A stretch of 64,000 nucleotides of DNA from Sphingobacteriales bacterium (GCA_016711285.1 JADJTG010000013.1:40001-104000); one strand, 5' to 3'; shown: positions 17,397 through 27,238, numbered from the stretch's first letter. Notes: generated from the sequence alone by a model not told the origin. A program made the numbers and translations.

Positions 17397-18356
17397 ATGC
17401 CAACTTTTTTGGATTTTGAAAAGCCGATTGAAGATTTATACCTTCAAATTGAAAAGGTAAAAAAATTAGGCGAAACACAAAAGGTAGATGTTACAGAACA
17501 AATAGCTGCTTTGGAGCAACAAATTGTAGCCACTACCGAGCGTGTGTATAGCAGCCTCACAGCTTGGCAAAGAGTGCAGTTGTCGCGCCACCCCGAACGC
17601 CCCTATACTTTGTTTTATATCCACGAAATGTGCAAAGGGCAATTTACTGAATTGCACGGCGACCGCTGCTTCGGCGATGATAAAGCATTGGTGGGCGGCT
17701 TCGGATTGCTCGATGGACACACAACGGTGATGTTTATCGGACACCAAAAAGGCACTACCGCCAAAATGCGCCAATATCGCAATTTCGGTATGGCAAATCC
17801 AGAAGGCTATCGTAAGGCTCTGCGATTGATGAAACTCGCCGAAAAATTTAACAAACCTATTGTGTGCCTCATTGATACTCCCGGTGCATTTCCGGGCATT
17901 GAAGCCGAAGAGCGTGGGCAAGCCGAAGCCATCGCCCGTAATTTGTTTGAAATGGTGCAACTCCGCGTGCCGGTGCTGTGTATTGTTATCGGCGAAGGGG
18001 CTTCGGGTGGTGCACTCGGCATTGGTATCGGTGACCGACTCCTGATGATGGAAAATACTTGGTACTCGGTGATTTCGCCCGAATCCTGCTCCTCGATTCT
18101 GTGGCATAGCTGGGATTTTAAAGAAACTGCCGCCGAACAATTAAAACTTACCGCCAACGATATGAAACACTACGGCATTATTGACGGTATCATTGAAGAG
18201 CCGCTCGGTGGAGCGCATCAAGACCCCAACCGCGCCGCCGAATATCTCAAACAGCAGATTCAGGAGCATTTGGCACAACTCCAACGCATTGACCCCGAAA
18301 CACGCATCAATAATCGTGTGGAAAAATATGATAAAATGGGGCATTTTACGGCTTGA
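17397..18356 (+). CDS. accA: Acetyl-CoA carboxylase carboxyltransferase subunit alpha
   Basis: A 319-residue subunit of the carboxyltransferase that moves CO2 from biotin to acetyl-CoA, giving malonyl-CoA, the committed step of fatty acid synthesis. It forms a heterotetramer with AccD in the cytoplasm. Family segments: ELHGDRCFGDDKALVGG (about 84-100), NFGMANPEGYRKALRLMKLA, DTPGAFPGIEAEERGQAEAI (about 161-180), and GEGASGGALGIGIGDRLLMM. Length matches AccA (about 317-320). It is followed 157 bases later by sppA. accD is not in the window. Identification is secure. Confidence 0.97.
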   Translation: MPTFLDFEKPIEDLYLQIEKVKKLGETQKVDVTEQIAALEQQIVATTERVYSSLTAWQRVQLSRHPERPYTLFYIHEMCKGQFTELHGDRCFGDDKALVGGFGLLDGHTTVMFIGHQKGTTAKMRQYRNFGMANPEGYRKALRLMKLAEKFNKPIVCLIDTPGAFPGIEAEERGQAEAIARNLFEMVQLRVPVLCIVIGEGASGGALGIGIGDRLLMMENTWYSVISPESCSSILWHSWDFKETAAEQLKLTANDMKHYGIIDGIIEEPLGGAHQDPNRAAEYLKQQIQEHLAQLQRIDPETRINNRVEKYDKMGHFTA

Positions 18357-18447
18357 TAAATGTAAGTTTGAGGCTATTGTTTTGAATTTTACATTTTTTA
18401 TGAAATCTTTGTACCACAATATGGGTTATACACCACGAAATATCCGC

Positions 18448-18455
18448 TAATTTTG
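18448..18455 (+). promoter_or_regulatory. -7 box of sppA
   Basis: TAATTTTG lies 58 bases before the sppA ATG. The -33 position has no convincing TTG. Confidence 0.4.
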
Positions 18456-18513
18456 CATTTTCGTTTTTGTATTTTAATTTACCTTTTACAAGAAATATTA
18501 TTACTTTTTCATT

Positions 18514-20285
18514 ATGCGTCAGTTTTTAAAATATATACTGGCTACTTTGGTGGCTTTGTTTTTATTTATATTTATCGGCTTTGCTATTTTGGCGGGTATT
18601 GCTGCTAAAAGCATGAAATCCTCCGGTAGTAATGTTACCGTAGAAGCCAACACTGTGCTTAAAATTGCCTCCGACCGCCCCATTGCCGAGCGCAGTGTGA
18701 GCAACCCCTTTGCCAAACTAAGCGGCGAAGAAGAACAAATAGGTTTGGACAAAATCCTGAAATCTATTCGCAAGGCAAAAACTGATGATAAAATCAAAGG
18801 AATTTATTTGGACTTATCCACTGTGACGGCGGGTTTGGCAAGTGTTGATGAAATTCGTACTGCTTTGCAAGATTTTAAAACTTCGGGGAAATTTGTTGTG
18901 GGATACGGCGAAGTGCTTACTCAAAAGGCTTATTATTTGGGCAGCGTAGCCAATGAATTGTATGTAAATCGGTGGGCTATATGGAACTCAAAGGTTTTAG
19001 TTCGGAGATTATGTTCTATAAAAAAATGTTAGACCGCCTCGAAATTACACCCGAAATTTTTTATGTCGGCAAATACAAAAGTTTTACCGAGCCGTTTCGT
19101 TTTACGCAAATGAGCGAACCCAACCGCGAGCAGGTGAGCGCGTTTTTGAATGATTTTTATCAAAAATTTATTCGCAATATCTCTCACAACCGCAATATCG
19201 CACCCGACAGCCTCCGCAGCATTGTGGATAATCTGATGGTACGCACCCCGCAAGATGCCGCTGCCCTTAAACTCGTTGATGGTACTAAGTATTATGACGA
19301 AGTAGAAAATACTTTGCGCAATAATTTGGGCTTGAAAGAAGATGAAAAAGTGAAATTTGTGTCTATTGCCAACTATGCCGAACAAGTAGGCGATGATGAA
19401 GACTACGGCAAAGATAAAATCGCGGTGGTGTATGCTTTTGGCGATATTATAGACGGCAAAGGTGAAGAAGGAAGTATTGCTTCTAAAGATTATGTGAAAA
19501 TATTGCAAAAAATACGCACCGATGATAAAGTAAAAGCAGTAGTGTTGCGCGTCAATTCTCCGGGTGGCAGTGCCTTGGCTTCTGATGTTATTTTGCGCGA
19601 AATTGATTTAATTAAAGACAAAAAGATTCCGGTGGTGGTATCTATGGGCGATGTAGCCGCTTCCGGTGGCTATTATATCTCTTGCCACGCCGACAGCATC
19701 TATGCCGAAGAAAATACTATCACCGGCTCTATCGGTGTATTCGGTATATTGCCTATTTTAGATAAATTTTTGGATAATAAAATTGGTATCACCACCGACC
19801 GCGTAAAAACTGCCAAATATTCCGATTTTCTCAACTCCCTCAACCGACCGCTTACCGATGACGAAAAATTGATTATGCAACAGCGCGTAGATAAAATTTA
19901 TGACGATTTCCTTTCGCAGGTTGCTAAAGGACGCAATATGCACAAAGACAGTGTACATACAGTGGCTCAGGGGCGCGTATGGACGGGTACACAAGCCTTA
20001 CAATTGGGATTGGTGGATAAAATAGGTCGGGTTGATGAGGCAGTGGCTTGTGCGGCGCGCATGGCAAATCTGGGTGACAACTATCGCATCAGCAACTACC
20101 CGCGAGAAGAAGACCCTTTTGAAAAAATTATAAAAAAAATCAACGGAACTGAAGATGAAGAAGCTGTGCGCGCTTTATTACAAGAACAGTTGGGTGTTTA
20201 TTATCAATATATAGAACCCCTACAAAAATTGCAACGCATGCAAGGAATACAAATGCGTATGCCTTACGAATTAAATATTCAATAA
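18514..20285 (+). CDS. sppA: Signal peptide peptidase SppA, 67K type (one frameshift)
   Basis: About 590 residues once a single lost C near 18970 is restored; the reading then becomes ANELYVNPVGYMELKGFSSE, exactly the family sequence. It is a membrane-anchored serine peptidase that clears leftover signal peptides: one transmembrane segment at about 4-30, two tandem ClpP-like domains. The Lys general base lies in the first domain (GEVLTQKAYYLG, about 130-141) and the nucleophile Ser in the second (SMGDVAASGGYYISC, about 376-390), as in E. coli SppA. A second conserved block is TGSIGVFGILP. As sequenced, translation would stop after 172 residues; all catalytic parts are otherwise intact, so a sequence error is more likely than decay. 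Confidence 0.88.
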
Positions 20286-20400
20286 AGTATAATACTTTTG
20301 AGTAGCAAGTGCGCATACACAGAAATTTGGCTTTATTTTTGACAGAGATAAAACAATAAGGAACGCTTTGTTTCTATCGTTCTGTGCTGCCAGTTATTTT

Positions 20401-21219
20401 ATGAATTACAAAACTTCCATAAAAATTTGGGAAGATTTAGCTCAACATGATGTCTTTTGGGCTGTTAATCATTTCACACAATACGAAGGTGATGTGTGGG
20501 ACGTGGAGGATTTTTTAAGAACCGGCACCACCGAAGTCAATACTGTTTTGCGCTTGCTGAAACAACAACAATGGCTGCCCCCCAATATTGATTTGGCTTT
20601 GGATTTCGGCTGCGGCATCGGGCGACTCACCCGTGCTCTATACCCTTATTTTGATAAAATTGAAGGCGTTGATGCTTCTGATTCCATTATTTATCAGGCG
20701 CGGCTGCGCAATACTGATTTTTTGGATAAAATTGAATTTTTTGTATGCCACGATGCCAATTTGAATGTCTTGGGTCCCAAAAAATATTCTTTCATTTTAT
20801 CTACCCTTACTTTTCAGTATATTCCAATTCCCGAATCAATGTACCTCTTGCGAGAGTTGGTATATCGTCTCAAAATAGGCGGTATTTTGGTGTTTCAAGT
20901 GCCTGTGCGCGATATTCGCAAACCTTCTATTTGGCGTATGCTTAAAGCCGGCTCTCGTTTGCAGGATTACTTGATGGCTTGGGGATTGGGTAATACCTAC
21001 CAAAATCTGCAACCTATTTGTATGGACGAAAACGATATTCAAGGATTGGTACGCACCTACGGAGGCACTATTTTGGGGAGTTTTTATACGAATCATTTAA
21101 TGGAGCATTTCAACGGTGATTTGCGCTTCATTCCAGAAAATGACAGTGTAGATTATGTGAGTAAATTGTTTGTGGTGAAAAAAACAGAGGCCGTCCCGAT
21201 AGACGACCTCTCCTTATAA
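20401..21219 (+). CDS. Class I SAM-dependent methyltransferase
   Basis: A 272-residue cytoplasmic protein. The SAM-binding motif I is LDFGCGIGRLTRAL (about 63-76), followed by the acidic strand-2 end GVDASDSIIYQAR; later motifs are YSFILSTLTFQYIP and the post-III beta strand GGILVFQVPV. It belongs to the Methyltransf_11/25 group; the substrate (lipid, sugar or small molecule) cannot be told. I chose the ATG at 20401; a TTG at 20368 would add 11 residues without family support. A near-perfect hairpin (21186-21195 with 21202-21211) falls inside the last codons and may help termination. Confidence 0.75.
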   Translation: MNYKTSIKIWEDLAQHDVFWAVNHFTQYEGDVWDVEDFLRTGTTEVNTVLRLLKQQQWLPPNIDLALDFGCGIGRLTRALYPYFDKIEGVDASDSIIYQARLRNTDFLDKIEFFVCHDANLNVLGPKKYSFILSTLTFQYIPIPESMYLLRELVYRLKIGGILVFQVPVRDIRKPSIWRMLKAGSRLQDYLMAWGLGNTYQNLQPICMDENDIQGLVRTYGGTILGSFYTNHLMEHFNGDLRFIPENDSVDYVSKLFVVKKTEAVPIDDLSL

Positions 21220-21257
21220 TTCCTGTTTTTTTAAAAAAAACTCTAATTTTCCTGCAT

Positions 21258-21815
21258 TTAAAAGCGATACCCCACCGCCAATTTGGCGTAGCTGCCCAAA
21301 TTCAATATAGGAAAATCTGATAAGTCCACCGCTGGATCACTGTTTTTCCATTCGTTGATAACAGCACGCCCCAAACCACCTCCTATTTCAACAACGATGT
21401 TCTGTGTGCCTACCCATTTATAACCCAAGCCAAATCCTATCGTAAACTTAGTATGCGACACTTTTTCGCTCGTGACGCTGTTATTAATCGTTTTTGAATT
21501 TCCGGTTGAAAATTTACCAAAAGCGTTGATATAAAATCTATCCAAACCCGCTTGTGGTTTCATATAATATTTCCCCTCTACCATAGTGCCGATTTCATTG
21601 GAGCGGTATTCATCGCTGTTTACTTTGAATTTGCTGAAGTCTAAGTGAGGTCTTGCTTCTATACCAAAATAATCATTTAACCCAAACTCTACACCCATAT
21701 CTATATTGCCGAACAATAATCCCAATGGGTTTACTTTTATTTCGGTTTGTGCTTGTGCGGTATTCAAAAAACTCATCAACAGCACTGTTGTTGCTAATAA
21801 CATTAATTTTTTCAT
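21258..21815 (-). CDS. Outer membrane beta-barrel protein
   Basis: A 185-residue exported protein with a clear signal peptide (MKKLMLLATTVLLMS to AQAQ, cut after about residue 22). The mature part is a run of alternating amphipathic strands with aromatic ends (NIDMGVEFGLNDYFGIEARP, FTIGFGLGYKWVG, YAKLAVGYRF) and finishes in Phe, the C-terminal residue recognised by the BAM machinery. This suggests an 8-stranded barrel of the Bacteroidota OmpA-barrel/DUF3575-like kind. It stands alone on the minus strand, with the 3' end close to the converging methyltransferase gene. Function unknown. Confidence 0.72.
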   Translation of the reverse strand: MKKLMLLATTVLLMSFLNTAQAQTEIKVNPLGLLFGNIDMGVEFGLNDYFGIEARPHLDFSKFKVNSDEYRSNEIGTMVEGKYYMKPQAGLDRFYINAFGKFSTGNSKTINNSVTSEKVSHTKFTIGFGLGYKWVGTQNIVVEIGGGLGRAVINEWKNSDPAVDLSDFPILNLGSYAKLAVGYRF

Positions 21816-21995
21816 GAATAATTATGTTGTGTTGTTTTTTTAATAAAAAATTAAAAGAAAAAAGATTTTTAAATTTTAAATATGCATTTTTAGATATTTT
21901 AAATAAAAGAATGTTTAATAAGATGCTTCATTTATTTTTAATTATATTTTTTTGATAATTCCGGTTCTGTGTATTTAAAAGTCTTGAAAGCTCGC

Positions 21996-22003
21996 TATTT
22001 TTG
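21996..22003 (+). promoter_or_regulatory. -7 box of cdsA
   Basis: TATTTTTG matches TAnnTTTG and lies 46 bases upstream of the cdsA start. The -33 element is not clear. Confidence 0.4.
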
Positions 22004-22049
22004 AGCAGTTTATTGTTGGGTTATCTTTATTTTATAAATTTCTTGTTTT

Positions 22050-22922
22050 ATGATGTCTGTCGGCACTCCCCCTCCTGCTACTCCACCTGCTTCCACCCTA
22101 CGCACTCGTGTTATCACGGCGTTTTTCTTTGTAGTGGTGATGGTGGCGGGTATTTACTTACACCCAATTTCTTTGCTGCTGCTGCTGGGGGCGGCAAATG
22201 TGCTGTGTTTGATGGAATTTCAACTGATGATACGCAACATCACCCAAAATACTTCGAGATATGTAGCTTTTGAGCGCGTGTATATGGCTGTGTCCGGCAG
22301 TATTTTGTATCTGCTCATTGCTTTCGTGATGATGGAGTATTGCGACACGATGTATTTAATTTATTTGCTGCCTTTGGCATTTTCTTTTTTTATCAAAGAA
22401 TTGTACTCCCTTAGCCGCAGCCCTTTTAATAAAGTAAGTGCCAATGTGTCGTCTTTGCTGTGGATTACTGTTCCGTTTGCTATGGCTATCGGTATTGCTC
22501 ATATCAATGGCTACTTTGACCCCAATATTCTGATGGGTGTGTTTTTGTTGGTGTGGGTAAATGACAGCGGTGCTTATTTAGTAGGTTCGCGTGTCGGTAA
22601 ACATAAATTTTTTGAACGTATTTCTCCAAAAAAAACTTGGGAAGGTGTAGCGGGCGGTTTTGTGTCGGCAATACTGTGCGGCTTCATACTTTCTATGATT
22701 TGGACACAACTCAGCCGCACCGAGTGGCTGCTCTGTGCTATGTTGTCGGCGGTGTTCGGCACTATCGGCGATTTGGTGGAGTCGCTCCTGAAACGAAGTG
22801 TACAAATTAAAGATACCGGCTCTTTTTTGCCCGGACACGGTGGATTTTTAGACCGCTTTGATGCTTTTATTTTTGCTGTACCTTTTGTTTATACTTTTTT
22901 ATATGTTTGGCGAAATTTTTAA
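22050..22922 (+). CDS. cdsA: Phosphatidate cytidylyltransferase
   Basis: A 290-residue integral inner-membrane enzyme making CDP-diacylglycerol from phosphatidic acid and CTP, the branch point to phosphatidylethanolamine and acidic phospholipids. About eight membrane segments are visible. The C-terminal signature is intact: SLLKRSVQIKDTGSFLPGHG then GFLDRFDA (about 246-272), plus the upstream NDSGAYLVGSRVGKHKF and SPKKTWEGVAGG blocks. The N-terminal 18 residues are Pro/Thr rich and lie before the first membrane helix. Nine bases separate it from the RibD-like gene, so they are probably co-transcribed, together with the MenE-like gene. Confidence 0.94.
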   Translation: MMSVGTPPPATPPASTLRTRVITAFFFVVVMVAGIYLHPISLLLLLGAANVLCLMEFQLMIRNITQNTSRYVAFERVYMAVSGSILYLLIAFVMMEYCDTMYLIYLLPLAFSFFIKELYSLSRSPFNKVSANVSSLLWITVPFAMAIGIAHINGYFDPNILMGVFLLVWVNDSGAYLVGSRVGKHKFFERISPKKTWEGVAGGFVSAILCGFILSMIWTQLSRTEWLLCAMLSAVFGTIGDLVESLLKRSVQIKDTGSFLPGHGGFLDRFDAFIFAVPFVYTFLYVWRNF

Positions 22923-22931
22923 TTTCTTACC

Positions 22932-23498
22932 ATGACAAAACGCAAACTTATTGTATATATTGCCACCAGTGCTGATGGCTACATCGCCCGCTCCGATGAT
23001 GATTTGGAGTGGCTGCAACAAGTAGCTCGCGAGGGCGAAGATTATGGCTATGCCGCTTTTATACAAAGCATTGATACGGTGGTGCTGGGGCGAAGAACCT
23101 ACGAAAAAGTGTTGCAAATGGGTGTAGTGCCGCATACCGACAAACGTTGCTTTGTGCTGTCGGCGGCAGATGGCTGGCACGTGCCTCCCGATGCACCACC
23201 TACCACTCAAGTGTATGGCAGCAATCTGGAAAGTTTTATTGCTCAACTGAAAGCTGAAAATTCCGAAAAACATATTTTTTGTGACGGCGGCGCACAAGTG
23301 ATACAACAATTATTACGCTTGCAACTGATAGACGAAATTATTGTTTCTGTTATTCCTGTTTTGCTCGGCCGTGGTATTGCTTTGTTTCACAATACGGCAG
23401 CTTTGCCCGAAAATACTCTGTTGTTGCTCCAATGTTCTGCCTTCGAAAGCGGCTTGGTGCAATTACATTATCGCATCAAAAAAAATGATGCTTCCTGA
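22932..23498 (+). CDS. Dihydrofolate reductase family protein (RibD C-terminal-like)
   Basis: A 188-residue cytoplasmic NADPH-dependent reductase fold. It begins with the strand KLIVYIATSADGYIARSDDDLEWL (typical of YwjB/RibD_C proteins), has the NADPH-loop VVLGRRTYEKVLQMG (about 50-64), and FCDGGAQVIQQLLRLQLIDEIIVSVIPVLLGRGIALF near the C-terminus. These proteins resemble the reductase half of RibD and DHFR, but most have no proven substrate. It lies between cdsA and the MenE-like gene, 9 and 23 bases away, suggesting one transcript without clear functional logic. Confidence 0.82.
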   Translation: MTKRKLIVYIATSADGYIARSDDDLEWLQQVAREGEDYGYAAFIQSIDTVVLGRRTYEKVLQMGVVPHTDKRCFVLSAADGWHVPPDAPPTTQVYGSNLESFIAQLKAENSEKHIFCDGGAQVIQQLLRLQLIDEIIVSVIPVLLGRGIALFHNTAALPENTLLLLQCSAFESGLVQLHYRIKKNDAS

Positions 23499-23521
23499 AA
23501 ATGCTTTATATTTCCTGCTAA

Positions 23522-24556
23522 ATGCTGCTTTTAGATTTTTCCCGCTACTCCATTTCCGACATTATTGCCCAAATACCGCGCCGCGAGGCTTGGCAAATTG
23601 CTGTTGCCGATTTTTTGGAATGGTGGAATGATACTGCTGAGGATAATTTGCACATCAAAACTTCCGGCTCTACAGGTGTACCCAAATTATATATTTTTTC
23701 CAAAAATGACCTTCTTCAAAGTGCGCAAGCTACTGTCCGCTTTTTTGATTTACAGCCCCAAAATACCGCTTTGCTCTGTCTTTCTGCCGATTTTATTGCA
23801 GGAAAAATGATGCTCGTGCGGGCTATCGTTGCCCGCTTGCGCTTGTATTGCACTGCCCCCCGGTCGCTGCCTTTATCTGATGTGTCTTTATCCTTTGATT
23901 TTGTGGCGATGGTGCCTGCACAGGTGCTTGAAACTTTGCAAAAAAACGCCGCCCTCTGGCAACAGGTTCGCTGCTGTATTGTGGGCGGTGCTGCTCTCAG
24001 TGCGGCACAAATTGCGGCGTTGCAGTCGTTGCCCACCCGTTTTTATGCCACTTTCGGTATGACAGAAACCCTCAGCCACATCGCCGTGCGCGCCCTCAAC
24101 GGAGTGCAAGCTGCCGAATATTATCAGGCATTGCCCAACATCATTTTGCGCACCGACGAACGCTCCTGTTTGTGTATTCGCGCTCCTTATTTGCCGCACG
24201 AAATCATCAGCAACGATATTGTGGATTTGCAAGCGGATAAGGTTCGTTTTCGGTTTTTGGGACGCGCCGATTCCGTGATAAATTCGGGCGGCATCAAGAT
24301 TATTCCCGAATTGCTGGAAGCCAAAATTGCTCAGTTTATTGCTGTGCCTTTTTATTTTGCAGGTAAAAATGACGAAAAATGGGGGCAAAAATTAGTGCTT
24401 TATATAGAAAACGCTCCCTTTGAAAAAGAAAAAATGAGTCACTTCCGCTCTGTGCTGCAACAGCAATTGCAACGCTACGAGCAGCCCAAAGAAATTGTTT
24501 TTCGCACCGCCTTTCAGCGCACCGCCACCGGAAAAATAAAAAGGATTGCTTTTTAA
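23522..24556 (+). CDS. menE: AMP-binding ligase, MenE-like (o-succinylbenzoate-CoA ligase)
   Basis: A 344-residue adenylate-forming enzyme of the short Bacteroidota MenE type. Motifs: P-loop IKTSGSTGVPKLY (about 45-57), adenylation motif ATFGMTETLSHIAVRAL (about 178-194), and the hinge and C-terminal motifs FLGRADSVINSGGIKIIPELLEAKI and FQRTATGKIKRIAF, the last with the catalytic Lys. MenE activates o-succinylbenzoate in menaquinone synthesis, expected for the main quinone of this phylum. No other men gene is adjacent, so the substrate is inferred from subfamily length and motifs. Confidence 0.72.
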   Translation: MLLLDFSRYSISDIIAQIPRREAWQIAVADFLEWWNDTAEDNLHIKTSGSTGVPKLYIFSKNDLLQSAQATVRFFDLQPQNTALLCLSADFIAGKMMLVRAIVARLRLYCTAPRSLPLSDVSLSFDFVAMVPAQVLETLQKNAALWQQVRCCIVGGAALSAAQIAALQSLPTRFYATFGMTETLSHIAVRALNGVQAAEYYQALPNIILRTDERSCLCIRAPYLPHEIISNDIVDLQADKVRFRFLGRADSVINSGGIKIIPELLEAKIAQFIAVPFYFAGKNDEKWGQKLVLYIENAPFEKEKMSHFRSVLQQQLQRYEQPKEIVFRTAFQRTATGKIKRIAF

Positions 24557-24635
24557 AATATTTTTACCGCGGCTCAGGCAACATTTTTTTCTTTCATTTG
24601 CTCTTCCTTTTAAAACCAGAAAAACTTATATTATT

Positions 24636-25586
24636 ATGAAATTAGTATTTGCATTTCTTTGTAGTTTGTTGCTCGGTGCAGAACAACTTTTTGCCCAGAA
24701 TGATATTTATTTTCCGTTGTTGGAAAACACCAAATTTGTTTATACGGCAGGTGCTTATGATGGCGATCAAACAAAGGAATTGGTTTTTGATAAGGATACT
24801 TTGGTGGATGGTGTGGTATTGAAAAAATATTTTTTTTCGTATAAAGGCGAATGGGAAAGTTGGGAATCGCAAATGTGTTTATTATTAGAAGATGTAGCCG
24901 AGCAGCGCGTGTGGCAACGGTATTTTTCGGTAAATGCTGCCGGAGAGTCGGAATATTACGACCAGTTGCTTTATGATTTTTCTTTGCAACTTAATGATAC
25001 CATATCCTATTCTACTTATGAAAGTGGTGACTACATGGTGCAGTATATTTCAAAAGAAGATAGCGTGATGACGGGAAATGGCTGGGCTAAACGTTTGTAT
25101 ATTCGCTATCTTCATCACGCTTCAAACCACGACCACGAGTATACTGTTTTGTGGATTGAAGGCGTAGGTAACTATTATAATACTTTGTCTGCAGACTTTC
25201 CTGATTGGTGGAATACCTTTGACCCTGTATGTGTTTGGAAAAATAATACTTTTGTTTTTGGAAATTGTGAAGAGAATGGTTTTAATTCCCTAAATGACCC
25301 AATGGCGACACCGCAAGCGAATGTGTTCGCGGTGTTGCCTACCCTTCCATCTGACAATGGTTTATTACAACTTGCTTATACGGGCGGTGGTTCTTTGGTG
25401 TGCTCGGTGGCGTTGTATGATATGCAAGGAAAAACGATAGCTGTATGGCGGCATCAGGCAGTGGACTCGGCTTCTTCGTTGCTTTCTTTGGAGTTGCCTG
25501 CTGCTATGCTTAGTGGCGTATATGTGCTGAGTATTGCAGATGAAAAAGAGCAAAAGCAAATTTCAAATTTAAAAATTATACGTTAG
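24636..25586 (+). CDS. Secreted protein with T9SS sorting domain, unknown function
   Basis: A 316-residue exported protein. Signal peptide 1-18 (MKLVFAFLCSLLLGAEQLFAQ); a beta-rich middle with no recognised enzyme motif (begins NDIYFPLLENTKFVYTAG, with WEGVGNYYN-like and DPVCVWKNN stretches); and a C-terminal domain of about 75 residues with type A T9SS features (VALYDMQGKTIAVW, LPAAMLSGVYVLSIADEKEQ, ending SNLKIIR). Its layout, including the early KxVYxxG-like segment and a cysteine shortly before the sorting domain, resembles the gene at 56854-57839, so the two may be distant paralogues. The start at 24636 gives a clean signal; the longer frame from 24546 does not. Confidence 0.75.
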   Translation: MKLVFAFLCSLLLGAEQLFAQNDIYFPLLENTKFVYTAGAYDGDQTKELVFDKDTLVDGVVLKKYFFSYKGEWESWESQMCLLLEDVAEQRVWQRYFSVNAAGESEYYDQLLYDFSLQLNDTISYSTYESGDYMVQYISKEDSVMTGNGWAKRLYIRYLHHASNHDHEYTVLWIEGVGNYYNTLSADFPDWWNTFDPVCVWKNNTFVFGNCEENGFNSLNDPMATPQANVFAVLPTLPSDNGLLQLAYTGGGSLVCSVALYDMQGKTIAVWRHQAVDSASSLLSLELPAAMLSGVYVLSIADEKEQKQISNLKIIR

Positions 25587-25644
25587 CAGATAAAAAAGTA
25601 TCTTCATAATAAGTCAATCATTTTTTTAGGTGCATCTCAAAACA

Positions 25645-25672
25645 AAAAAGCGGGCTTTTTAGCCCGCTTTTT
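25645..25672. terminator. Bidirectional terminator
   Basis: A 12 bp perfect stem (25645-25656 with 25661-25672), 4-base loop, with A run before and T run after. It lies between the converging T9SS gene and pdhB. Confidence 0.92.
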
Positions 25673-25716
25673 TTATTTTTCAAGAGCCTGTTCATTATGC
25701 AGGTTTTTCTTCTTTT

Positions 25717-26700
25717 TTATTTTTTAATATACATCACTTCTTTTACTGCTTTTATTACGCGCTCGGGATTGGGTATCCACTCCTGAATGAGTGTGGGTGC
25801 AAAAGCCAAGGGTGTATCTTTGCTGTTGATACGGATTACCGGCGCATCTAAATAATCAAAAGCACGGCGTTGTACGATATGTGATATTTCGGAGGCAATG
25901 CCTGCCAAAGGCGACAATTCTTCTACAACGACTAAACGGTTTGTTTTTTTCACCGACTGTACAATGGTATTGTAATCAATGGGGCGTATGGTGCGCAAAT
26001 CTATTACTTCGGCACTGATGCCGTCTTTTTCCAGCATTTCGGCGGCGGCTAAGGCCACTTTCATCATTTTATTGAACGACACTATCGTCACGTCGCTACC
26101 GCTTCGCTTGATGTCGGCAACGCCTATCGGAATTAAATATTCTTCTTCCGGCACTTCGCCCATATCCGAATACATCACTTCCGACTCCAAAAACACCACC
26201 GGATCATCATCGCGAATGGCACTTTTCAATAAGCCTTTGGCATCGTAAGGGTTAGAAATTGAAATCACTTTTAAGCCCGGAATTTGTGCATAAAATGCCT
26301 CAAAACTGTGCGAGTGTGTAGCTCCCAACTGACCCGCCGAGCCGTTAGCACCGCGAAATACGATGGGACACGAAAAATGACCGCCCGACATCTGAAGCAT
26401 TTTGGCTGCAGAGTTGATAATTTGGTCGGCGGCGAGAATGGCAAAATTCCACGTCATAAACTCTACAATCGGGCGGCAGCCGTTCATCGAAGCACCTACG
26501 CCGATGCCCGCAAAGCCTAATTCCGAAATGGGGGTGTCTATCACGCGCTTTGCTCCAAACTCGTCCAACATTCCCTGACTTACCTTATAAGCTCCGTTGT
26601 ATTCGGCTACTTCCTCGCCCATCAAAAAAACACGCTCATCGCGGCGCATTTCTTCGTTCATCGCCTCTCGAATGGCTTCTCTCAGTCGTATTTTACGCAT
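25717..26700 (-). CDS. pdhB: Pyruvate dehydrogenase E1 component, beta subunit
   Basis: A 327-residue subunit that, with the alpha subunit, forms the thiamine-diphosphate-dependent E1 of the pyruvate dehydrogenase complex, feeding acetyl-CoA to the citrate cycle. Segments: REAIREAMNEEMRRDERVFLMGEEVAEYNGAYKVS, RVIDTPISELGFAGIGVGAS, the cation and TPP site region IVFRGANGSAGQLGATHSHS, and the transketolase C-terminal domain SAEVIDLRTIRPIDYNTI. Length is usual. pdhA is not adjacent. It is last in a minus-strand run, 155 bases after the CoA-binding gene; a possible -7 box TATTTTTG at 26733-26740 suggests it also has its own promoter. Confidence 0.94.
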   Translation of the reverse strand: MRKIRLREAIREAMNEEMRRDERVFLMGEEVAEYNGAYKVSQGMLDEFGAKRVIDTPISELGFAGIGVGASMNGCRPIVEFMTWNFAILAADQIINSAAKMLQMSGGHFSCPIVFRGANGSAGQLGATHSHSFEAFYAQIPGLKVISISNPYDAKGLLKSAIRDDDPVVFLESEVMYSDMGEVPEEEYLIPIGVADIKRSGSDVTIVSFNKMMKVALAAAEMLEKDGISAEVIDLRTIRPIDYNTIVQSVKKTNRLVVVEELSPLAGIASEISHIVQRRAFDYLDAPVIRINSKDTPLAFAPTLIQEWIPNPERVIKAVKEVMYIKK

Positions 26701-26854
26701 ATATTGTTCGCTTTAGTATATAAAATGAAGCACAAAAATAAGCATAGAAATCTTAGTTGAAATCTAAAATTTATGCTGTATCTGAAAAATTATCTTTTTT
26801 GCAAAAATTTTTCCCTGTGTTTTTTAATCCCTGTCGCTTTTTTATCCGCACCTG

Positions 26855-27238
26855 TCAGTATTGTCCGGTTTGTAGCAATACCAAAGTGCAGGCTTCTTCA
26901 ACAATAATATTCGCTGCTTCTGCCAACTTTGCCAGTTCGGAATTTTCGGTGCCGGGGTTGAAAATAATGCGGCGCGGCTGCAAAGCAATGATGTAATCGT
27001 AGTAGGGCTTTTGCCGTTCGGGATTCAAATACAAAGTTATCGTATCAATGCGCTCGCCGTAGATGCGTTCGCTTACAATAGGTGTAGTGCCAATGTGGGC
27101 TTCTTTTGCACCAATAGCAAACACCTGATGTCCGTGGTGGTGCAGCATTTTTACTGCTTTGTACGAATAGCGATACTCATGCGGCGATGCTCCCAACACC
27201 AATGTCGGAAGCATACCGCTATCGGAATTACTCATCAT
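26855..27238 (-). CDS. CoA-binding protein (YccU type)
   Basis: A 127-residue Rossmann-fold protein of the CoA_binding_2 family: TLVLGASPHEYRYSYKAVKML (about 12-32), GHQVFAIGAKEAHIGTTPIV, YDYIIALQPRRIIFNPGTEN (about 79-98), and IIVEEACTLVLLQTGQY at the C-terminus. It should bind CoA or a similar nucleotide in the cytoplasm; the physiological role is unknown. The start is placed at 27238 (MMSNSDSG) because the longer frame would overlap the preceding gene by 85 bases. It follows that gene after 11 bases, so they are probably co-transcribed. Confidence 0.85.
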   Translation of the reverse strand: MMSNSDSGMLPTLVLGASPHEYRYSYKAVKMLHHHGHQVFAIGAKEAHIGTTPIVSERIYGERIDTITLYLNPERQKPYYDYIIALQPRRIIFNPGTENSELAKLAEAANIIVEEACTLVLLQTGQY

